Of a DNA stretch of 64,000 nt, positions 24,018 to 37,100 are shown piece by piece (the first letter of the stretch is position 1; every line of letters starts with the position of its first letter). This DNA is from Embiotoca jacksoni (lineage: Eukaryota; Chordata; Actinopteri; Embiotocidae). Under the pieces are notes generated by a model, which was not told where the DNA came from, did not search any database, and saw nothing but the letters and a program-made list of their open reading frames with translations. The stretch spans positions 13,984,776 through 14,048,775 of the forward strand of contig JAKOON010000016.1 in the NCBI GenBank assembly GCA_022577435.1, in the 5' to 3' direction. A program made the position numbers and the translations under genes.

Positions 24018-26351
24018 ACGCGCTGGTGGGGTGATAAATGTCAACAAAAGAGGGGCAAGCATCTTGTGGCAAGCAGCCGCAGGCCGGGTACAGCAGCCCC
24101 CAAAAAGACGATTACCATGGCGACAAGGCCAGCCGATGCCTCAGCAGATCCCCGCTGGGAGACGAAGACCCTCGGACATGAGGGTCGATAGTTATCATAA
24201 CAGCCCTGACTGCTGTTCTTGTTTCTGTGTGCGTGAGGCTTCACTTGTGTCTGATGGAGACTGGAGGAAGAAGTACTCGGATCCTTTGTTGTACAGAGTT
24301 TAAAGGGCTGCTTCTCCGCGCTCATCTTCATTCTCAGGTTTTTTTTGTGACATAAATGGTCCCACTTTCATTACTGTGTGGAAACCAGGGGCCACATTGA
24401 AAAAGATCTCTTGCGCTAAGAGTTTCTCCGAGTGACTAAAATGGAAGAACATTCTTAGAGTTATAACATTTTCTAAGAATTTCATCTTAAAGTTGTGAGT
24501 AGATCTTTTTAAAGATAAAAGTTACTCACAAAACATCTCAGCCTTTAAGAGAGGTCCGCAGGGGAAAAACTGTCAGGAGGACTTTTAAAACGCTTCAAAA
24601 CTTCTTAAGCAGAGAAGAAAATGGAGGAAGAACAACGAGGTGGAGAAACATTCTTCAGACGCTGAATGACAGTGAGTAAATGAAACACTGCAGATTATAT
24701 CGTGCAGGAATGATGTTTGTGGTCGATCTTACTGGAGACTGACACACATCTCTGAATCAATAACGCCAGAAATAAAAGTGATCACCACTGAGATGTCTGG
24801 CAGCTGTAAAAACGGGTCAGTCCATCGAAACCTTCCATCAGCCGAGAGATCATTGTATATTGTATATTGTATGTAATATATATAGATATATACTGTACTG
24901 TATATACTGTGCATTTTATATTTTATATTTTTTTTACTGCTATTTACTGCTATTTTATTGCTTTTCTATTATTATGTTATTGCTTCTGTATGCTGCTGTA
25001 GCGAAAAAAATTTCCCCTCGGGGATTAATAAAGTAACTACCTAACCTAACCTAACCTAACCTAACCTAACCTAACCTAACCTAATCATACAAACAAAAAC
25101 AGCACTTTCACAGCCACGCATTAATCTACTTTTTTTGTTTTGGATCAACCAATCACATCTTTTAAAAGGATCTCTCCTAGCAACGGGGTCAACCACACCT
25201 CCTTAGTAAGATAAATGTTTCTGTCCTCCTCCTCCTCCTCCTCCTCCTCCTCCTCATCATCATCACTCCTGAGCTAAGATTTCTTACTTTAATTTCTTTG
25301 GCTGAGTTAGGAGCTCTCTGAGAGGATTTGTTTGTGAATGCAGACCCAATTAAACCTGATATAAAACTGTGCTGTATTTGCATGAGTTGACTAAAGATGG
25401 AGATGAGGTAGATGCAATCTAGATTTGTATCTTTTATTACAGTAATTTAACTGTTTGGTGGAAAACCCATATCAAAGACACAATTCCAAGCACAGTCTTT
25501 TTCCGTGTCTTAAAACATGTTTGGAGGTCATCGTTGTGGTTGAAGTAGCAATAAACAACTCCAAAAACTCCAATACAGGTAAAACTCATTCTTTTAAAAT
25601 GTTACTCAAGTAAAAATACAGAATTATCAGCTAAACGTACTTCAACCATCAAAATTAAAAGCATTCATTCTGAGAGCAAATGGCCCCCGTAGGTGTAGTA
25701 ATATATTATATTTGTAGGACTGTTAATACATGTGTTGTACAACTGTATTTACCATCCTGGGGTTTGGATCACGACATGAATCTCAGGGGTGGTGAGATGA
25801 TTTAAAGAAACTTCGCTGCTTCGGTAGTTTCTGCACTTGTCACCTAGTTCGTGTCCACCGCTGCAGGAGAATATGTGACAACATGAGACGGAGAGAGGGA
25901 CAGTGGTGGTTAGTCTTCTTCTTAAAGTTACAACAACAAAGACAGAGCATCAGCCTGAGAGTGAGCAGCCATGCTCATGCTGTGACACAGAGACTGACTG
26001 ACACACACACACACACACACGCACACACGCACACACACACATTCCCCAGGTCACCGGTGCACATTATCCCTCCCCCTTGAAGACGTGGTGGGAAACGTCC
26101 AGCTGTACACTGAGCAACAGATGAGTGTGTACAGTAACTGTACAGGGCTCAGGCGACATGACGTCTCTGTGACTCTCCCTGCAGACCATCCTAGTGGGAG
26201 ACAGCGGAGTGGGCAAGACCTCCCTGCTGGTTCAGTACGACCAGGGCAAGTTCATCCCGGGGTCCTTCACCTCCACCGTGGGCATCGGCTTCACCGTGAG
26301 TGCACACTTCCTGTCCTCCACTCACACACACACACACACACACATACACAC

Positions 26352-26409
<58 letters not shown>

Positions 26410-29400
26410 CCAGCCTGAATTTGTTTTGGCTCACTCCCCCTTCACACCCCCCCTCCCCCCACCTGAGTGAGAAGGGCATATCAGTGCGACGGGCTGTCGC
26501 TACTGAAGTCGTGACATCCCAGCTGATCTTCTCAGCTTCTGTGGGTTCGAGTCCCTCAGCGAGTCGGTGAAGTGCAGCGTGAATCAGCGGAGCTCTCCGG
26601 TGTGGGATGTTGCATTTTCTCACTGCACTCATTACACTCCTTAACACTCTGCTTGATGAAGGGAACATTATTATGGTTAATGATGCCAATGCTATGATTA
26701 AATGACTGTGAAGACACCACAGCTAATGAATGCCCTGGCAGCTGGCTGTTTGCTGCTGGATATGTGTAACCAAGCTGATTCAAACAAGACTGATTTTATG
26801 ATTTTATGCTTTGTGACAAGTTTGGGAGGGGCGGGGGAGGGGGTGGTGGTGGCGGAGGGGGGGGGGGGGGGATTTAGGCTGTGTGTCAAGTGGAGGCCAA
26901 AGGAAACAAACAGCGGAGACATGAGGCTCATTAGTGTTTGATTTCTGCGTCTGTGACACCGCTAACTTTGGCTTGGTGTCAGTGCCATTAGTGAAGGCAG
27001 AAATCTGGGAGAGAGTATAAAATTGGCTTTGCCATTACACATTAGCAGTAGTTTGCATAAGTGCTTAAGTGTATGATTCAAGGTTCAAAATCCCTGCAAA
27101 CACACTAAAAAAAAAAAAAAAAAAGTGATATATATATATATATATATCACTTTGCTGCATGCCTCTGCTGGATTTAAGACAGCGCCATGATAATGTTGCT
27201 GTCGGTGTCTGCAGGGCCTGCTGGTGGAGATGGTCAAAACAAAGTTACTTAAATGCAGGAGGTGGAAATTCATCCAGCGTTTGTCTTTGCTGTTTCATGA
27301 GTAGAGAAGGAGTTGAGTTGGGCTGGAATAAATTTTCCCCTTTTACATCTGAGGCTTTTTCAGCCTCTTTGTTCATTCAGAGACATTTCAGATGTCTCTC
27401 CGCTTTTCTTCAAAAAGAATAATTAAATGGTGAAGAGAACAGTAGACAGATACTGAAACAATTTGGCTGTTGTGACTGACACTTTAGTTGATATAACCTG
27501 AAGTGTTAAAACCTGTTTAATTGTGACTGCCTGTTTCTGGAAGCTCAACAAGTGTTGCTGTTGGCTTGAGGTGACAAATTCAACTTTTGAGCAAAGATAA
27601 CGTTACGTCGACATAAATCATATGAGATTTTCTGTCAAACAGGTCGTGGAGGGGTGGTGGGTGTGAGTATTGAGGGGAGTCGCCCACTTGATCACCCCGG
27701 TGAGATATAGCACACTCTCACCATGTTGCGAAGGCTTTGTTGTAGGTTGTTTCTACTTTGGTGAATGAGCATGGACGGTGTTCGTTAGTGAGACGTTTGG
27801 CAGATTTTGAGTCAGTTGACCCGTGGGGTGTTATTCTGCATTAATTTGGCCCTTTGTGGACTGTAAAACATGACAAAATAGATTGTCCTAATTCAAACGT
27901 ATCAATGGCATGTGACTAGTGTTAAAGGTCACATGATTCAGCATGACAGACTGCATGTCTGGAAGAAGATGGCTTCCTCAGAAGGAAAACACCTTAATTA
28001 ACAGATGGAAGTATTTTCTAGGTATTTTGAGGGTATGATGTAATTTCAGATACTCCTGCATGTATATGTTGCCCATATACGTGTAGGCCTACATTTGTTA
28101 ATAATCACATGTTAGAGAGTATAAAGCCTGATATTTTACTCATTTAACCCACATAAAATCCCAATGTGCATACAGTTTGTGTGTTGTCGAGGCCTACACA
28201 TTAAACTGCATGTTCTCAGGTTGCAAGCAGAAATTGTGGATTAAACGAGCATTTCTCACCTTCTTCACAGCATTTTATGACCCTGCTCACCTGAAATCAA
28301 ATGTTTTGTAATCATATTCATGCCAGAGGGTGAAATGCTGCCTGAAGCCTCCACTGACAGAGTGATGAGTTCATACGAACGAACAGAAGATTACGTGTCA
28401 GTTATATAACATAAATGATCTCTGACCGTGTCATTAACGCTGTCTCCCGAGGAGACCGGAGACGCGCTTCATCCTGACGGGGCCACTAGGGGGAGACAAA
28501 CACTGCAGCAAAGGAGTCATTTCCAGACTTGATCGGGAAACGGACTCTGTGAAAACCTTTTAGACATGACATGCTAATTAAATGAAAAAGATTGGCCGTA
28601 TTTATAGAATCATCTCAACAAAAGAGTCGTGGATAATTCTCCATTTGCCTGCTGTTCAGAGGAATCATTAAAAAAAAAAAAAATGGGCTGATGATGAGGC
28701 TACAGAAAATAAGGAAGGACTGGAGCCACTTTATTACAGGCTGTAAGATGGCTTTGAGAGCATCTTCCTTGGATATAATTTAAGGCGACATGTTTTGTGC
28801 CGCAAGGCTTTTGGTAAGAGGTGCCAACCCCATTACGCACCTCTTGACTTTAAAGGAAGGTCCATCCAAATTTAAGAGCAAATTGATATCCCAAATGAAG
28901 TGTGTTTAAGCTGATCTTCCTGTCTCCTCCTGGGGCGTGTGACTTTGCTGACCCTCGCAGTGATCGAGCACCACCTGTGGCAGATGAGTCAGACATCTGA
29001 CCCATGCATCTATTTGGGTACAGTGTCAGCATGAAAGACGCACTTTTGTTCCACTCCTAAGAAAATACGCGTCGGGAGCTTTCGACGTCCGCGCATAGCT
29101 GCTCAGTTAATCATCTGCCCACGCCAGGATGCAGCGCTCCACTCTGCAAAATAACAGAAATGTTTCCGCCTGTTTGTCATTATCGCTTTTTTGACTGCTG
29201 GATGTAGACGCCGAGGCGCCGCCGCCGCTGATTTTTGTCGTTCAAGTTTTGATCGTGGTTTCCTTCTCTTCGCCGCGCTGAGAAGGTGCGACTTGTCTCG
29301 GGGAGCGCCTGGTGATCATTTTGTGGCCACACGCAGTATGCAAGCAGAGGGGCTGGAGGTCGGCGGAGACTGGGACTGAGTGGCGGAGATCTGACACCAC

Positions 29401-31155
29401 CGCGCGCGTCCTTTCTTGGACACATTTGGAGATAACTGTGGTTTGGCTCTCGCGTCTGCACTCTTTCCTTGGCGTTGCGATGTCCTCAAGAAAGACGTCG
29501 TTGACGGACAAGCAGAGTAAAAACGGCACGTCAAAATATGTGTTGGAGAGATGCGCTTCTGTTAACGAGTATTATGATATTGCCTTCAAGGTGTGTATTT
29601 CCGTCTTATCTTGTGTCTTTGTTTTTTTTTTTTGTTCTGGCTTTTCTGAGTGCAGCTGCTGGAACAGGTGTGTAAATTTACTGTAGCAACAACAACATGA
29701 ATATCGGCTCTTCACATCTGAAGACTGTTTGACTGCTAATCTGAAGTCTTTATTCATTCTCGTCGTTGAACAGGCCGTGTTCACTGTTTGTACACTGATA
29801 ACAGAGCAGGCACCAAGTCGTCGACCTGATGGTTTCATTTGCATCTCGAAGGAAGTGTCTGCGAGCCTGTAAATCCCCTTTGATCGCCCTCTGGTCAAAA
29901 TATTTGCCGAGGGTGTAGTGGACTACTTGTTGCTCGTCACAGATCCTCCACTTGTATATTGATAAAAGCTGCACGGACACATCTCCAACTGTTTCATAAA
30001 GACCCACAGACAAAAGGAAAAGTTGCATTTAAGTTTGATTGTATTTATTACCACAGCATGTTTATGCAGTGAAACCACCAGGGCTGTGTGGCTGCTACTT
30101 CCACCACATGCTGCTGAATAGATTGTGCAATTACACATCCTGTTGTTGTAATTATATTGATTAGTTTTGGAGAAGGATGCACGGAAACATGATGAAAGCA
30201 AAATTACACAACAAACATCTTGAATCTCTTCTCCAAGTATTGGCACAGTGTCACATGTTGGTGGCAGCTTAGTCGACAGTGCATCACAACACTATGTGGA
30301 TACTGTGGCCGTATTTGTCACGTTGTATTAACATTTGAGCTGCTTGCCAAAATGAGATATTGCGCAATGTGAGTCAAACTTTATGATCCCAGCTGTGAAA
30401 TGTTTTTTTTTCCTTGCTCAGTTGCAGAATAATTCATGCACCACATCAGCTTTTATTTCCTCTTCGGGGTATTGTTATTTTTATCCTGCCGTCGTACATG
30501 CTGTCATGTCTCTGACCAGCTGTGACCTGTTCTTCTTCTCTGCTGCTGGATTTGCTCTAGGTGATGCTGCTGGGAGACTCCTCCGTGGGAAAGACGTGCA
30601 TCTTGGTGCGCTTTAAAGATGGGGCATTTCTGGGAGGCAACTTTATAGCCACCGTTGGAATAGACTTTAGGGTGAGAGATGCTGTGGAACAGTCCCGTAC
30701 TCACTGAATGAACTCATTCTGATGTTTGCTATTTCTGTACGAGCCAATGATGGTTTGCTGTTTGTCTGTCATATTCTTGTTAATCATACCAGGAAATATT
30801 TAGCATTCGAAGAACAGCCTAATGATGTTTACAAAACAACAGGAGATCCATTTTGTTCGAGTGACATCGGCCCAATTATCACCTATTTTCCACGCATCAC
30901 TCAGCGATGATCGAGCCAAATGTACAAGTCATCTCACCAATCATTCGAGTTCACAGACCACTTGTGCTGCTTGGCGCTGAGGACGGCTTCATAAATGTCT
31001 TGGCAGATGCCTGCCCACGTCCATGTCCCCTGGAAGGATTGGCTGCTGTACAGCTCGGTCCTGGAGGAGTCACCCTGCTGACAGACGAGCTCCTATTAAC
31101 ACACACACACAAACACAAACACACACACACACACACACACACATAAACACAAACA

Positions 31156-31189
<34 letters not shown>

Positions 31190-34100
31190 TATACCCACAC
31201 AGGGACTGTTGCTGAATTTGAAGCAAATGCCTACTGTATATCATATTCTACTGAAGCAAACAGACAAACAGGGAGAAGGTGGAGTCCACCCCCCCCCCCC
31301 CACCCCCGCCTCAACTTCCCCTTTCCTCCAATCAAAGCAAAACACTCACACTAATGGCAAGTCAAGTAGTGAGCACGGTTTAAGGAGGAAATTGTGTTGC
31401 ATTAGCCAAAGCGATGAGTTGTCTTGTGTGGTTAGCAGTGTAGACATGAGGGAACATAATGGATGTCTGACAGATTTCTGGACCCAGTCTGTTCAGAAAC
31501 GTGAACATTCCTCTTTCAACCCACTCAAGCAAAAGCAACAGGTACTGTGGCCAGAGGCAATTCATTAAATGCATTAAAATGGGAAGGGACACTGAACGCA
31601 ACGTTCATAAAAGAAACATGATGGATTCAGGGTCACACCGTTCATTCAGAAGAATGGCTGATAATGCGAGCAATTCCCTTTTGGTCTCGGTGTTCGTAAT
31701 GAAAAGGAGGCAAAAGCTGCTTAGGAACAGAGTAACGTGAGATAAACAGTTGAGTCAATATGCTGAGGTTGTCCTCTCTGCATGGATGGGCAGGCAGGCT
31801 GTTGTGGCAGCTTGTAACATGGCCGGTCTATTTTCGGCATGCTTCCTTGTAGCAGTTACTCAGCATGCAGGCTCCTCTCACGTCATAATTGGGGGGAAAA
31901 ATGGAAACCCATGGCAACTAATGCAGGGGTTGAACCATGTCCACTCTGCCAAGGATTCAGCAGGTGGCGGTTCCAGCTGCCGGCGATGGCTTTGCACACT
32001 TGGCAGAGGTTTCTTTTGTTACTGTGAGGCTTCTTCAGCATTTCTTTGAGTGGATGTTTGTGCTTTTGTGCGTGAACAGGAAAGGCAGCAGCTCTGATAA
32101 CCTGTCACTGACACTCAGTTATGAAGTGATTGAGGAAATGCAGTTGCTTGTCAAACTTCCTTCATCTCAGCCTCTCTCTTTGTCGTGGTTTTTGCTGTGC
32201 AAAGGTTGAGATATGATTGTTATCGGGCTTGTTGCTGTAGGTCAGGGTTACATAAAAAAACACTCCCAAAATACCCGCTCACCCCCATGATTCAGTTTGC
32301 CCTTGCATGATGGTGCATGCATGTTAAAATTCTGCATATTACCTTCACCTTTATTTCCACTTCTCTCACCATCAGAATTTTTTTTTGATTTATAGACTAA
32401 AAGAAAACTAAACTATTCTAGACCTGTCTTTGCTCTACGGGAAATCAGAGGGCACCCCTACGGGGCTGCAGGAAATTAACGGGGGAGTCAGTTGTTATGC
32501 TGCCAGTCGTCTTTCTCACTGTTGTGTAATTAAGTCTAATCCCAGGACCTTGTTGTTGTGTGGGTGTTTCAAATTACTTTCTCTGCCAGCATTCAAAGAC
32601 ACTTTTTGTAGCTTTGTTTCTTTTGCCACGCGCTGATTCATTGATTCTCTGAGTTTTTTTTGTCCACTGTGATGTTCGTCTTTCATTTCTGTGCCACTTT
32701 CACAGCACTCTAGTCTCTCGAGCATATGGTGAATTGTCTCTCACGGCTCTTCTTGTTCCCGTAGAATAAAGTGGTGGACGTCGACAACCTCAAAGTCAAA
32801 CTCCAGGTGAGAGCACGCACCTTCTCTCCAGACCCGTGTGAGACAGTGTCAACATTTCAGCTCAATAAATGACAAATCATCTCTTGACCTGTTGATCAAA
32901 ATATCTGAAAAGCATTCGGCTGACCGAGATATGCTTCGGATGTAGCTGTCATTGTTGCCATTGGCGATCCAACCGAAGTGTGAGACTGTGGTAGTAGAAG
33001 GGACTCTGCAGGGCTGTGTGCCAGCAGCGTGCTGTTAATGTATGGCAGATACCCGTCTATGAACATGACCTGTTCATTCAACATTGAGTGGGAGGTGACA
33101 GAATTAGACTCCTCTGCGAGCTCACATAAATCCTCAGCTTCTCATCTCTACTCGCACGTGTACTTGCACATTATAAAAATCTGTGATTATAGACTGTCAC
33201 AGTTAGTCCATCGTTTACTGCAAATCTCAGGTTGAGAAAATGGAAAATGTTTGCATGAGTACATTATAGCAGGTGGAGAGGATATATTCAATTGCATATC
33301 TTTTTAGACCAGTTATTTTACTACAAATAACCATTTTCATTGTTTGGCTGTTTTTATCTATGACCAGCTTAAGGATGCAGCTAATGGGGGTAAATATCGC
33401 TTTAACAGCCAGCTGTTTGACAGTTTGAGTTTTAGGCGTTTTCTTTGAAATAATCTGTGACAGAAACATTTTATTTGTTTAAACAATGTAAACAAGTCAT
33501 ATCCCAGTCTGAACCAAACTTCACCTACACTAAATATGTCATTTACTTTTGGCTTCATAGAGCAGAATAATGCAGGACTGATTCAGGAAGTTCAGTTTTC
33601 AAAATGAGCTGCTAAACTCGACTAACTAGCAGAACCAGCTATTTAAAAAGATAATTCACTTGTTACGTCAGCGCAAATGTGAGTGAGTGGGTAACTGGTG
33701 AGAAAATCTCAGAAACATAAGTAGAAACTGTCGAAAATATATTTTATTTTAATAAACACAAATATAATTCATACAGGGTGTATAGCATCACACTTGCAGT
33801 TGGAATTTCACAGACAATGGTATAAGTGAAAATATAATAAAAAGGTAGATAAATATTTATAAATATGACTGTTACCTCAGACATATAAAGTAATGGTGGA
33901 GGATAGTGGTCACGGTGTCAAAGTATCGTTCTAAAGTTGGACTGCAGATAGGATGAAAGAACATAGTATTTATGTAGGATGATGCCAAATCATATGATGT
34001 GTTTTAATTACAGAGAACAGCCAAAGGATGGAAAAGCTTTTGTTTTTTCAGCTGACTGTTGTTTCCTCTCCGGCAAGCCTAAACTTAACTTGGCTCTCTT

Positions 34101-37100
34101 GGTTTGACTGTTTGTTTTGGCTTTGTCTGGTTTATGTAACATATGTAAGTTTTGATTTTAGTCTTAACTAAATTGGACTAAATAAAGTAAACTCCATTTC
34201 AGCTTTGCAGAGCAGTATAATTTGATGTTCCTTGTTGTCTGGCTGCTTTGGATTTGCTCTCAGGATTGATCAGGGTGTTTTCCCCACAATGGCTCCTGTG
34301 TAATTATGCGGTTTGTTACGCAGATCTGGGATACAGCTGGCCAAGAGAGATTCCGCAGCGTAACACACGCCTACTACAGAGATGCCCAGGGTAACCTTTG
34401 CTTTTTATATTTCCCTTCCTTGTGCTGTGTGTGTGTGTAGGAAGGCCCAGTGTTGGTAATGAAGGAACATGGCTGCCATATGTATAATAGAGCGTGACAA
34501 CAATAAAAGTGCAACCAAACTTCTGCTCTGTTTCCTTTTACAGCGTTGCTTCTGCTTTATGATATCACCAGCAAGGTGTCATTTGACAATATCAGGGTAA
34601 GACTCTCAAATTACTTTTCCTCCCACTTTCATTCTCTCTCTGTCTTCATTTTGACTTCCTGCTTCTAAAACCTCTCAGGCTGAATGTTACACTCTATTTA
34701 CATCTATTTAAATGCAAAGCACTATCAGGATCCAACATTTTGTCATGGACTTGTTGAGAGATGACATGATGTTATCGTTTGCTTGCTGCACAGTCTCTGG
34801 TTTCAGTAATGAAAAGAAATAAGTGTTCAAGGATAAGAGTGACTCAGTGTCACCATGACTGATCGGAGGATTGTAATAACACAGCTCAGGAGAAACAGGA
34901 AAATGCAGTCTTCAAGTTGTGGTATTTGTTTTGTTTATAGACCAATCTCCCCTTCTCATCCCCTCCTGCATCTCTCTTTCTTTTCTACTCTTGAAGGCTT
35001 GGCTGACTGAAATACACGAGTATGCCCAGAAGGATGTGGTCATCATGTTGCTCGGCAACAAGGTGAGCATGGCTTCCTTTTTGTGTTACATAAAAAGATC
35101 AGGAAGATAACTAGTCTCTTAGCACAATTTTAACACACTCTTATCACACTTCGCCAGACATGCGAAGGCTTAAATGCCAGAAAATGCTTTCATTGCGCCA
35201 TACATGCATGAAAGCGAGCTCTCATTCGCCTGGTTTAACGTTTACAAGTGAATTGTTGCCTTAATCGTGTTTGTGTGTGCTCAGAAATGTATGTTTTTAA
35301 TGTGCACATTTATCTTTGAACATAAAGCGGGTCAGTTTCTGGAGTTGGTGCTTTTGAAAGTACCACATCAATTCATAATTTTGTTTTATACATCACACAG
35401 TGTTAGTTCAGTATTGTAACTGGTAAGAATACAATCACATCAGTGGCTCACTAACTAGCATCAAGCTCACAATGCATGGAACATTTTCTGCACAATGCTT
35501 CTGGTGATGAAAAGAGACATTTTCGTGTCTCATTGCAACCAGTAAGTCAGTGTTGATATATCTAGAAGCTCCCTCTGGTGGCCCAGAGAGGACTCACTTG
35601 TGTCGAGAGCTGTTGATGTCACGTAGCAGCAGCATAGATCATTTGCTGTGAATGCAACGGGGCCGGCGGCATCGTTCTGTGGGAGTGCTGCTCTTCTGCT
35701 GGAGGTGGAGTGTCTGACATCTCATCAGTCTGAAGGGGCTCAGCAAAGCTGCCAGGCAAGAGGACGTATGGGCCGACGCGATTGGTGCACTACTGTGGCT
35801 AATGGCGTGGTGAATCTGTGGCCCTTCGCCCCTGCTATGATGACTTGTTTTCTCTTCCCACTGCTGTCTTACAGTCAGACATGGCCGCTGAGAGGGTCGT
35901 GAAGACAGAGGATGGAGAGAAGCTGGCGAAGGTAATGTATGATGTCTTCAAGTGGTTATAGTCTCAGTAACACACACACATTGCTCTTCTAATGTTTTTC
36001 CATTTTAGGAATATGGAGTACCATTTATGGAGACCAGTGCAAAGACAGGAGTCAATGTGGAGCTGTCTTTTCTCGCTATAGCAAAGTAAGTCCATAAGCT
36101 GCTGTAATCAATTTATATTAAAGAGGACCTATTATGTTCATTTTCATTTTAGTTTTAGTTTTATTCTTATTCTGTGATTCCACCAGAGTAGCTTTGCATG
36201 ATTCACAGTCCAAAAAACAAACCTTTTTCATGATCTTATACTGGCTCTTTTTGCAGCCTCTCAAGCTCATCTTCAGTCTAAAACAAGCCATTTTAGCTTC
36301 TGTCTCTTTAAGCCCCCCCTCCATAAATGCCCACTGTCCTCTGACTGGTCACTTTCCAGGAATTCTGCCAGGGGCAGCAGGTGGTATTTGTGAGTCCTAA
36401 GCAGAGTGGTGGAACAACTTCAGAGCATAAGCTCTATTTAAAAAATGGGCTTAATCTCCTGGTTTGAAAAGTAAAGCCAATACAAAAGTACTGTGAAGTG
36501 CAATACCACCGAAGGCCACGTGGGGCTCTCCTCTGGCTTGTGATCAGTATTCTGGTGGTCCGTCTTAATAATTCATAAATCCAGAGTTTAATTCGATATT
36601 AGGCCTCAAAGACAGGTATGTTTGGGGGCCTGCCTCGTTTTATTGACATGCCCTGGGTACAGTCAAAAGAGTTCACAAATGAGTGGGTGGCATCCAACAG
36701 TGACATCATACATTGGTTTGTGAACAGTTGTTATGAGGTCTCGAGTTCAGTTATTGGACGTTGCCATCTTGCTATTTCCGAGCGGTTTGGAGACGGTAGT
36801 GACCATATTTGGACACGCTGGGCGGGAGCAAATGTTGGATCTGACTCGATCTGATTGGATACCTGACAACACTAAGTCCTGCCCACTGATAGCAGAAAGC
36901 TGACAGCACCACAGGTCTGTCAATCAAATAGATACGTCCCCCCCAAAAAACATTGCATTTTTTGGTCTATTTTCTCATTAATAATGGGATTACTTTCAGA
37001 TGGACCGCCAGAAAACTGATGAGAAGCATCAGAAGCTAGCAAATCCAAAATAACCTCTGAAAACAATTTTTCACTTCATATTTCATGAGAGGTTGAATGG

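Larger units (their letters stand above)
21606..26184 (+). other. rab37 intron after exon 1a
   Basis: A 4.6-kb intron holding CA/TG microsatellites (22301-22346, 23943-24016, 26000-26042), a CTC triplet repeat and a retrotransposon-like tail with a CCTAA array. No other exon is supported. Confidence 0.6.

Noticed and set aside
23758..24303. Long Thr-His and Val-Cys repeat proteins over TG/CA tracts (also at 1242, 13405, 17017, 26191, 63570)
   Set aside because: These are translations of dinucleotide microsatellites, open in several frames on both strands.
25040..25084. Interstitial telomere
   Set aside because: The unit is CCTAA, not the vertebrate CCCTAA, and it is attached to a retrotransposon-type tail.
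26540..26580. tRNA gene suggested by GGTTCGAGTCC
   Set aside because: The B-box-like sequence has no matching box A or acceptor-stem pairing upstream and no cloverleaf.
29312..29479. In-frame upstream extension of the rab37 short isoform (56 codons)
   Set aside because: It has no Rab similarity and lies in the CpG-rich probable 5' UTR. ATG 29480 gives a protein of the expected length.
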